Below, piece by piece: positions 25,301 to 32,600 of a stretch of 64,000 nucleotides of DNA. Position numbers and translations under genes: made by a program. The notes beneath the pieces were generated by a model that saw nothing but the letters and a program-made list of their open reading frames with translations, did no database searches and was not told the origin of the DNA. Within the stretch, counting starts at the first letter, position 1. Each line of letters begins with the position of its first letter. Source of the stretch: Terriglobia bacterium (GTDB lineage: Bacteria > Acidobacteriota > Terriglobia > Terriglobales > Acidobacteriaceae); contig JAIQGE010000018.1 in the NCBI GenBank assembly GCA_020072815.1, positions 1-64,000 of the forward strand, read 5' to 3'.

Positions 25301-27744
25301 CAGGATCGGCTTCGCTGTCCACTTCAGCCCTTACGTCTGGCTCACACTCGATCACCGCGGTTTACCAGGGCGATGCCACTTTCAATCCCAGCACGTCGGC
25401 GGCGGTTACGCAGACCGTGAACGGTGTTGCTTCAACTACTTCGGTCGTCTCGTCGTTGAATCCCTCCACCTTCGGGACGTCCGTCACGTTTACCGCCACG
25501 GTCAGCGGCTCGGGAACGCCCACCGGCACCGTGACAATCCTTGACGGAGCTGCGGCCATTGGGTCCGCTCCTGTGAGCGCAGGCCAGGCTACGGTTTCCG
25601 TTGCCGACCTGACCGTCGGCGCGCACTCCATCACCGCTTCCTATTCCGGTGATGCCACGTTTGCCGCCAGCACCTCGGCCGTACTTACGCAGACCGTGAC
25701 CGTGGTGGGGACCACCACCGTCGTCACCTCTTCGGTAAATCCATCCACAACGGGTCAAACGGTCATCTTCACGGCCACCGTGAGCAGCAATACGATAGGA
25801 ACGCCTACGGGCATCGTCACCTTCCGTGATGGCGTGACCACCATCGGAACAGGCACGCTTGATCTGGCAGGGCAGACCACTCTGTCCACTGCGGCGCTGA
25901 CCGCTGGGGCGCACTCCATCACCGCCATCTTCGGTGGCGACGCCACGTTTACCACCAGCACCTCGGCGATCTTCACGCAAACTGTAAACACCCCAACCAA
26001 AGCCGCCACCACTACGGTTGTAGCTTCGTCGCTGAATCCTTCCACCACGGGCCAGAGCGTTACCTTCACGGCCACGGTGAGCAGTGCTTCGGCCGGGACG
26101 CTGACGGGCACGGTTGCGTTCTTTGATGGCGCAACCAGCCTCGGCACGGGAACCGTAAGCGCCGGGAAAGCAACGCTCGCCACGGCAGCGCTGGCGGTTG
26201 GTTCGCATTCGATTACGGCCGTCTACTCGGGGGACGCCGCGTTCGCGACCAGCACCTCGGCGGCCCTCACACAAACCGTAAACAAAGCCGCTACCACCAC
26301 GGTTGTAGCTTCGTCGTTGAATCCTTCCACCGCGGGCCAGAGCGTTACCTTCACGGCTACGGTGACCAGCGCTTCGGCCGGGACGCTAACAGGCACGGTT
26401 GCATTCTTTGACGGCGCAACCAGCCTCGGCACGGGAACCGTGAGCGTCGGGAAAGCCACACTCTCCACGGCAGCGTTGGCGGGCGGTTCGCATTCGATTA
26501 CGGCCGTTTATTCGGGCGATGGTACGTTCGCGACCAGCACCTCGGCGGTTCTCACCCAAATCGTAAACAAAGCCGCCACCACCACGGCTGTGGCTTCTTC
26601 GCTGAATCCTTCCACCGCGGGCCAGACAGTTACCTTCACGGCCACGGTGACCAGTGCTTCGCCCGGGACGCTAACCGGCACGGTTGCATTCTTTGACGGC
26701 GCAACCAGCCTCGGCACGGGCACGGTGACCGCCGGGCAAGCCACGCTTTCCACGTCAGCGCTGGCTGCCGGTTCGCATTCGATTACCGCTGTTTATTCGG
26801 GCGATGCCACGTTTGCCACCAGCACTTCGGCGGTGCTCACACAAACCGTAAACAACTCGACCAAACCGGCCACCACGGCCACCGTCGCCTCGTCGCTGAA
26901 TCCTTCCGCCACGGGCCAGTCAGTTACCTTCACGGCCACGGTGACCAGCGCTTCAGGGACGCCGACCGGGACGGTCACCTTCCTTGACGGGACAACCAGC
27001 CTTGGCACCGGCACGCTGAGCACAGGACATGCCACGCTTTCCACGACAACGCTGGCTGCCGGTTCGCATTCGATTACCGCGTCCTACCAGGGCGACGCCA
27101 CGTTTGCCGCCAGCACCTCCACCGTGCTCACGCAAACCGTGAACAATCCGGCTGCTGACTTCACCATTGGCGCGGCCTCCGGCAGTCCAACATCCATCAC
27201 CGTGAAGGCCGGCTCGCCAGCCAACTACTCGCTTCAGATCGCTCTTCCGGCCGGCGTCGCGGGCCCACTGAATGTGACGATTACCTGCACGGGAGCGCCT
27301 TCGAAGGCAAGCTGCAATGGACCCGCTGTGCCGGTGAACGTCACGGGAGCAGCGCCAACCATCGTTTCCGTCACCGTAACCACGACTGCGAATGCGATGT
27401 TGTTGCCAGCGCCTTCGTCCCGGCCCGGCAATCCGGTAAATCTCTTGCCGATTCTTGGCCCCTTGGCAATTCTGTTGCTGTTATTCTGGATGGCAACCAA
27501 TAAGCGGACCGCAAGACTCGGTGAAGGCCTGGCCTGGCCTGGGAAACTGGCTCCTGCCATGCCCGTGCTCGCCTTGTTCTTGGCGATGGCGTTTGTGAGC
27601 GGTTGCGGCGGCGGAGGCAGCAGCACCACTCCACCACCGCCACCTCCGGTCACCGGAACGCCAACCGGTACGTACACCCTTACCGTGACAGCCGTCGCGG
27701 GCAGCGTGACGCACACGCAGCAATTGACGCTTACCGTCCAGTAA
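22378..27744 (+). CDS. Giant exported YVTN-propeller / Ig-repeat protein
   Basis: A 1788-residue protein. A signal/anchor (about residues 28-47) leads to 16 YVTN blades of about 41 residues (AVAVNPVTNKIYVAN..., VTVIDGATN) spanning residues 50-710. After a linking domain come eight Ig-like repeats of the Big_3 type (SSLNPSTTGQSVTFTATV, GSHSITAVYSGDATF) to about 1590. The C-terminal part is unusual: a beta domain, two hydrophobic helices (about 1688-1708 and 1724-1743), then GCGGGG, a Pro run and a final TGTYTLTVTA domain. Likely a cell-envelope adhesin or matrix protein; function inferred only from the fold types. Repeats 5-8 are nearly identical at DNA level (285-bp period). GGAGAAA lies seven bases before the ATG. 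Confidence 0.88.
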   Translation: MNASGSLRVWEISGENTSDKFAWLRAGKVVALLAALLVAVVCPSSAQTVTTTLGAGTTPSAVAVNVATNKVYVANKGSNDVTVIDGATNATTTVAVGTGPAAVAVNPATNKIYVANSGSNNVTVIDGATNTTTTVAAGTGPAAVAVNPVTNRIYVANGGGTVTVINGANNTTASVTAGTTPAAVAVNPVTNQIYVANSGSSNVTVINGANNATATVTAGTQPAAVAVDVATNKIYVANQGGSVTVIDGATNGTASAITGLLHPAITVNPVTNKIYVANSGSNSITSVDGATNAAGSVPAGPLGTSPVAVAVDPITNMIYVASPGPTVGALTVINAANNSTTATLLVGSGPAALAVNPVTNKIYVANGTSNNVTVIDGATNALATVTTGNFPTAVGLNPATNKIYVANEIDGTVTVVNGTNNTTATVITGANPDAVAVNPITNTIYVANLADGTVTVINGVTNATTTVTVGTFPEAVAVNPVTNKIYVANNLDNTVTVIDGVTLATATVTVGTSPTAVAVNPATNKIYVANLGSHSVTVIDGATNTTATVTTGINPKAVAVNSVTNQIYVAVETGTVTVIDGTSNLATPIAAVGNVPFAIAVNPVTNKIYVANLSGGNVTVIDGATNTVAGTIVAGLSPSGVAVNPVSNKIYVTNKGDFNLAINGTLTVIDGATNSTSSITLALTPAPVAVNPVTNQTYVVNEDSNNLMVIDEQQEQAVPLITTITPLAGNTTASATPTFTFTAASTFAPTAPPVTHLYFQFDTWQGPWLAATGGPATFNGTAPVLSAGTHILYAFATDGQDATSTITGLGSNPLTGSITAYLFDDTAQGAATSTTVTSSANPSTTGQSVTFTVTVTSASGTPTGTVAFFDGANSIGTGTLSAGQATLSTSTLTAGTHSITARYAGNATFAGSTSAAITQTVNGQATTTVVTSSLNPSTVGQTVTFTATVTGSSTPTGTVSFRDGTTTIGTGTLSAGSASLSTSALTSGSHSITAVYQGDATFNPSTSAAVTQTVNGVASTTSVVSSLNPSTFGTSVTFTATVSGSGTPTGTVTILDGAAAIGSAPVSAGQATVSVADLTVGAHSITASYSGDATFAASTSAVLTQTVTVVGTTTVVTSSVNPSTTGQTVIFTATVSSNTIGTPTGIVTFRDGVTTIGTGTLDLAGQTTLSTAALTAGAHSITAIFGGDATFTTSTSAIFTQTVNTPTKAATTTVVASSLNPSTTGQSVTFTATVSSASAGTLTGTVAFFDGATSLGTGTVSAGKATLATAALAVGSHSITAVYSGDAAFATSTSAALTQTVNKAATTTVVASSLNPSTAGQSVTFTATVTSASAGTLTGTVAFFDGATSLGTGTVSVGKATLSTAALAGGSHSITAVYSGDGTFATSTSAVLTQIVNKAATTTAVASSLNPSTAGQTVTFTATVTSASPGTLTGTVAFFDGATSLGTGTVTAGQATLSTSALAAGSHSITAVYSGDATFATSTSAVLTQTVNNSTKPATTATVASSLNPSATGQSVTFTATVTSASGTPTGTVTFLDGTTSLGTGTLSTGHATLSTTTLAAGSHSITASYQGDATFAASTSTVLTQTVNNPAADFTIGAASGSPTSITVKAGSPANYSLQIALPAGVAGPLNVTITCTGAPSKASCNGPAVPVNVTGAAPTIVSVTVTTTANAMLLPAPSSRPGNPVNLLPILGPLAILLLLFWMATNKRTARLGEGLAWPGKLAPAMPVLALFLAMAFVSGCGGGGSSTTPPPPPPVTGTPTGTYTLTVTAVAGSVTHTQQLTLTVQ
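26001..27140 (+). repeat. Four 285-bp tandem repeats (Ig units 5-8)
   Basis: Units begin near 26001, 26287, 26572 and 26868. Units 5-7 have very high nucleotide identity over their whole length, much higher than with units 1-4, which indicates recent duplication or gene conversion within the gene. Confidence 0.85.
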
Positions 27745-27823
27745 AATTGGACGGGGAAGCAAGACGGGGCGCAAAAGCTTGGCAGAGACGCGTTCTTTTG
27801 GTGGACACGAAGAAAGGACCTGA

Positions 27824-28930
27824 ATGCGGAAGTCTATTGATCGATTCCTAAAGAGCGCCTTCGGGACGCGACCGATTGACCGATGTGTGTGCGCTCTCCT
27901 GCTTTGCGTCTTGGCTCTGTCTGCGGGATGTGTGATCTCGCCCCGCCGGACTTTGGGCGGCGGAAGCGGTTCGGGTTCGGGGTCGGGAAGTCCCACCCCA
28001 ACTCCCACGCCTGGTACCGGTGCTGCGGGGAAGCTGTACGTCTCCAACTCAAACACCAACTCCATCCTGCGTTTCAACGGTGCAGCTACATCCAACGGCA
28101 ATGTTGCCCCCGCGGCAAACATCTCCGGGGCTTCGACCCAGCTCAACAATCCACAGCATATTTTTGTGGATGAGACCAACGACCGCCTCTTCGTGGCGAA
28201 CCAGGGGAACGCGTCCGTCCTGGTATTCGATGCCGCCAGCACAAAGAGCGGTAACGTCGCTCCCACGCGCACCATTGCCGGCGCCGGTACGGGGTTGCTT
28301 TCGCCGGCTGACGTGGCCGTGGATGCAACCAAAGACCTTCTCTATGTCGCTGACGGGCGCGACGTGTTTGTCTTTACCGCTTCCACAGCAAATGGAAATA
28401 TTGCCTTTACCCGCGATATTCAGGCCGGCTTTGTCATCTCCGCCATGTTTGTGGATAGCGCGAACAACCGTCTCTTCCTTGCCGATTCCGCCGCAAATGC
28501 CATCAACATTTATGACAACGCCAGTACCCTGAACCTGAAGGTGGCTCCTTCGCGGGCCCTCACGGGAGCAGCCACCCAGCTCAACACGCCCTCGGGAGTT
28601 GGAGTCGATGCGGTAGGTAAATTGGTGGTCGGCAACGCCGGCGGGAACAGCATCACGGTCTACGTGAATGCCGGGGCCACCAACGGAAACGCCTCCCCCG
28701 CCATCGTCATTTCCGGCGCGAATACCACATTGAGTGTGCCGGCCCAGATCGCGGTGAACAAGTCCAATACTCTGGTTGAAGTTTTCGTCGCCAATTCCAA
28801 CGGCGTGAATGTGCCAGTCTTCTCTAATCTGGGGGGGACGTCGGGGAATATTGCGCCTTCCAGAAACATTGTTGGCGCTTCCACCTCGCTGGCAATCCCG
28901 TCAGGCATAACGCTGGATTCCACAAGGTAA
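27824..28930 (+). CDS. Propeller lipoprotein (paralogue 2, 'GCVISPRR' family)
   Basis: A 368-residue predicted lipoprotein with a signal sequence ending LALSAGC (Cys about residue 36), then VISPRR, a Gly/Ser and Thr-Pro linker and about six propeller blades (LYVSNSNTNSILRFNGA, LFVANQGNASVLVFDAA, LFLADSAANAINIYDNA). It shares architecture and the post-lipobox sequence with the gene at 12178-13296; the Gly-Ser repeats of the linker are longer here. AAAGGA lies about seven bases upstream of the ATG. It follows the giant YVTN/Ig gene by 79 bp on the same strand, without a terminator between, so it may be the second gene of that unit. Ligand unknown. Confidence 0.82.
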   Translation: MRKSIDRFLKSAFGTRPIDRCVCALLLCVLALSAGCVISPRRTLGGGSGSGSGSGSPTPTPTPGTGAAGKLYVSNSNTNSILRFNGAATSNGNVAPAANISGASTQLNNPQHIFVDETNDRLFVANQGNASVLVFDAASTKSGNVAPTRTIAGAGTGLLSPADVAVDATKDLLYVADGRDVFVFTASTANGNIAFTRDIQAGFVISAMFVDSANNRLFLADSAANAINIYDNASTLNLKVAPSRALTGAATQLNTPSGVGVDAVGKLVVGNAGGNSITVYVNAGATNGNASPAIVISGANTTLSVPAQIAVNKSNTLVEVFVANSNGVNVPVFSNLGGTSGNIAPSRNIVGASTSLAIPSGITLDSTR

Positions 28931-29005
28931 TCACCGGCCCGGGCTGACCCGTCAGTGGGGCGGAGAGGCATCGTGCGTCCCGTAAGACTGCGAACGTAAC
29001 CCTTT

Positions 29006-29035
29006 GGCTCGCGGCAATTGGTCCGCGGGCTTTTT
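29006..29035 (+). terminator. Intrinsic terminator
   Basis: Stem GGCTCGCGG / CCGCGGGCT (one G-T pair) at 29006-29014 and 29023-29031 followed by five T. It ends the lipoprotein transcript. Confidence 0.8.
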
Positions 29036-29119
29036 CTGCAAGCAAATCGCTAGAAGCTTAGCCTGCCTCAGAAGGGCCGCTTTTCTGGCTCCGTCCTGGG
29101 TAGAAAAGCGCAGAGAGAA

Positions 29120-29158
29120 GATTAGAGAGTTTAATCGGACATTAATCTCTTGCTAATG
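29120..29158 (+). promoter_or_regulatory. 11-bp phased TTAATC-type array 2
   Basis: GATTAG (29120), TTAATC (29131), TTAATC (29142) and CTAATG (29153) are spaced by exactly 11 bp. The flank ATTAGAGAGTTTAATC is nearly shared with arrays 4 and 5. A GAGAACTC hairpin begins 42 nt after the start of the last repeat. Confidence 0.7.
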
Positions 29159-29183
29159 AGCGCAAGCGATCATCATGCTGACG

Positions 29184-29399
29184 TTGCGGGGTCAGAGAAC
29201 TCAGCCTACCTTCCGGGTTCTCAGTAGTGCGGATCAGTTCTATCGGGCAAAGAGCACGATTTCCTACCGGGTCTTATCCCCTCGTCACAGAAGCTTTTCA
29301 TTTTGGTCCTGCATGGGCGGGCCTCCTTCCGGGAAAAGCGGCAAGCTTAGATATTTTTACAACAGCGACAGCTCAAGCGATTGCACCTTGCAGCCTTGA
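29184..29399 (+). ncRNA. Putative structured leader or small RNA (possibly coding a short peptide)
   Basis: After array 2 the sequence can fold GAGAACTC (29195) with GGGTTCTC (29215), presenting CTTCC in the loop; GGCAAAGAGC follows at 29246. The same order of elements is seen at 51319-51380 and, in part, at 35758-35786. The frame through 29184-29399 reads FRVLSSADQ-FYR, resembling a frame at 49714, so a short peptide is an alternative. The 3' end is unknown; AAGCTT arms (29291, 29343) and ATTTTTAC near 29351 could mark it. Confidence 0.4.
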
Positions 29400-29426
29400 C
29401 CATAAAAGAATTCAGAGCAGAGATAT

Positions 29427-29454
29427 TTAATGTAGCTCTAATCCATTCTTAATC
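29427..29454 (+). promoter_or_regulatory. 11-bp phased TTAATC-type array 3
   Basis: TTAATG (29427), CTAATC (29438) and TTAATC (29449), exact 11-bp phase. TATATC at 29473-29478 is a possible -10. It lies about 190 bp upstream of the 1974-residue protein gene and is probably its promoter. Confidence 0.65.
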
Positions 29455-29645
29455 TGAAAGCGTTCGACTGCATATATCGCACTACGATATCTCAGTTACG
29501 ACATATAGAAGCGCCGGGTTACACGGCGCAAAGGGCAAGACGAACTTCCTTCCGGGCTTCGCCCTGCTTCGAGAAAAGTTGTGATGGCGGTCCGTCCCTT
29601 GGACGGCGATCCGCCTGTTGGGCAGAAATCTAGGAGGAAACGTTC

Positions 29646-32600
29646 ATGATCTCCCCACGGAGAATTACCCGCGCATTCTGTCTGGTCTTAACCTCGCTTG
29701 CGTTGTGTGCTTTTGCCGCGCTGGCATTCGTGCTCCCGGCGGCCGCGCAGGCCCCGGGCAACTACGTATATGTGAATAACCAGACGGTAGCAAACTCCGT
29801 CAACGCTTACTCCGTGTCTTCCACCGGCGCCCTTTCGCCCTTGCCAGGCTCGCCCTATGCCACCGGCGGCGTAGGCGCCAATGTCCTCTGTTATGGCTTA
29901 AACCGGATCACCATCAGCGGCGCCAACAACTTGCTGTTTGTCGCCAATACCGGGAACCAGACCATCAGCGTCTTCCAGATCAATCCCGCCACGGGCGCTT
30001 TGACCCCGGCGGCCGGATCGCCTTTTGCCAGCGGCCTCACCCTCGATAGCTGCCAGGGGCTCTCGCTGGCGGTCACACCCGATGGTGCGTTCCTGATGGC
30101 CTCCAGCAATGGCCTGATCAATACATTCAGCGTTGCTGCCAATGGATCGCTGGCCCCGTTCGCCTCCACCGCAAATTGCTGTTCGCCCATGGCCGGCATG
30201 GTGATCTCCGGCAATGGAAAGTTCCTCGCTGCCTCCAACGAGAACAGCGTGTCTGTTTACACCATCGCTGCCGGCGTGCTTACCCCGGTGCTGGGTTCGC
30301 CCTTCCCCAAGACCGGCACAGGATTGATCTCCGGACTGGATTTCAGTTGCGCGGCCGACCGCCTTTACGGTGGAGAGGCCACCAGCATCAACACCATTAC
30401 CGACGCATGGACCGTGGATGCAAACGGCGTGCTGACTCCTGTTCCCGGCAGCCCGTTTCATACCACCGGCACCAATTCGAACGTTGTTCATCTCAGTCCT
30501 GACAACGCGCTGCTCTTGGAAAGCAATCAGGCCAGCAACAGCGTAAATTCCTCCAACATCCTGAGCGATGGCCGCCTGAGCAACGTCGGCAAATTCGGCG
30601 GCACCGCCGCGGTGCACGTGCCTGCAGGCATGGCCACGGACGCTGGCGGAAGGTTTCTCTACGTAGCAGACGCCAATTTTGGCGTAGCTGTTTTCAAAAT
30701 CAGCGCAGGCGGCCTGCTCACGTCTTTGAGCGATAATGCCATCAATCGTCCGGGCCAGATCCAGGACCTGGCGGCCTATCCTCCGCGCTCCTGCGCCAGT
30801 GCTGATCTTTCCATTACCAAGTCAGCTTCGGCCACCGTGGTGGCCGGGAGCCCGATCGTCTATACGATCACCATCACCAACAACGGCCCGTCGGCAGCGT
30901 CGGCCGTGGTATCGGACACCGTGCCGGCCGGCACAACGCCCGGCGGGAACCTGAAAATCGTTGCCGCCACCGGAGCGCAGCGCGCCAGCGGCGTAGTCAC
31001 CATCCACACCACGGCGCCGCATTCCATCTTTGCCGGAGAAGCGGTGTCTATTACCGGAGTAGGGGACGCCAGCTTCAACGGAGCATTTACCGTTGCTTCG
31101 GTCCCGGACGCTTCCTCTTTTACTTACAATCAGGCAGGAACGGATTTGATCAGCGGCGGCGGCAACGCCACCACCCCGAATTGCCAGGTCCCCGCAGGGG
31201 GCACCGGCGTATGCGGCGCGGTAACAGCGGCGCGCGCCATACCGATTGTTGCTTCAACCGGAGCCAAGCGAGCGAGCGGCGTGGTGACCATCACCACCAC
31301 GGCGCCGCATGTTCTGCTCGCCGGTCAAACAATTTCCATCGCGGCCGTGTCGAATACCAGCTTCAACGGCACATTCCCGATCGCTTCTGTCCCCACCCCC
31401 ACAACCTTTACTTACAGTCAGGCAGGCGCGGATGCCACCAGCGGCGGCGGGAATGCTGTCACCGGGCAGACCTTGACCGTTGCGTTCGACTCTCTCGCCA
31501 ACGGAGAGACGCAAACCGCTCTCCTCACCACCACCACAGCTACTACAGCCGCTAACGGCGCGGTGATCAGCAACACTGCCACCATCAGCAACAAATCCGC
31601 GGTTGATCCCACTCCCGCCAACAACACGGCCACCGCGGCAGTGACTGTGGGGACGCCCGTGGCCACCACTCTTACCGTCCCCAACGGCACCGGACCTTAC
31701 GGCGGACTGGCTACGCTTTCAGCCGTCCTGAAGAACAGCGTTACCAATGCTCCTATCGCGGGCAAGCTGCTTACGTTCCAATTGAACGGCAGCACCCTGG
31801 CCAGCGCGTTGACCGATGCCACCGGAACAGCCACGGTTACTACTTTGCCGATTGGCACCATCTCGGTCGGGACCCATGTGTCTGCCTTCACCGTCAGCTT
31901 TGCCGGCGATTCCAGCTTCCTGGCCAGCAGCTCGGTGGGCACGCTGGTGGTAACTACGGCGCAGTTGACGGTCACCGCCGACAACCAGTCCCGTCTCTAT
32001 GGCGATCCCAATCCGCCGCTGACGTACACCATCACCGGCTTCGTCAACGGTGACACCATTGCGGTGGTGAGCGGGGCCGCCAGTTGCTCCACCACAGCCA
32101 CCCCGGCCAGCCCGGCGGGAACGTATCCCATCACCTGCACTCTGGGCACGCTCGCTGCCACGAACTATGTGTTTGTGTTCGTGGACGGCACGCTCACGGT
32201 GAACCCGGCGCCGTTGACGGTGACGGTGGCCAATGCCAGCCGTGCGTATGGCGCAGCCAACCCGGCCTTTACCGGCACGATCACCGGTTTGAAGAACGGT
32301 GACGTAATCACCGCAACGTATAGCACCACGGCCACTGCGGCCAGTCCTGTGGGGACTTATCCCATCACCGCAACTCTGGTGGATCCCGGCAACGTGCTGG
32401 GAAGCTATGTGGTCACCAACACTCCTGGCACGCTGACCGTTACGGCCGCGTCCCTGGTGGTTACCGCCAACAACGCAGCGCGCTTGTACGGCGATCCCAA
32501 CCCCGCCTTCACCGGGACGATTGCCGGATTGGTGAACGGTGACAACATCACCGCTACTTTCACCAGCGCGGCCACTCCGGCGAGTCCAATCGGAAATTAC

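Larger units (their letters stand above)
28931..29645. other. 715-bp non-coding region with two arrays and leader elements
   Basis: Holds, in order, an intrinsic terminator (29006-29035), array 2 (29120-29158), a GAGAACTC hairpin with CTTCCGGG (29195-29222), GGCAAAGAGC (29246-29255), a second CTTCCGGG (29326), array 3 (29427-29454), a third CTTCCGGG (29549) and the ribosome site of the next gene. The first array with its leader may form a separate short transcript, ending near the AAGCTT-flanked region and T-run at 29291-29357. Confidence 0.6.
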
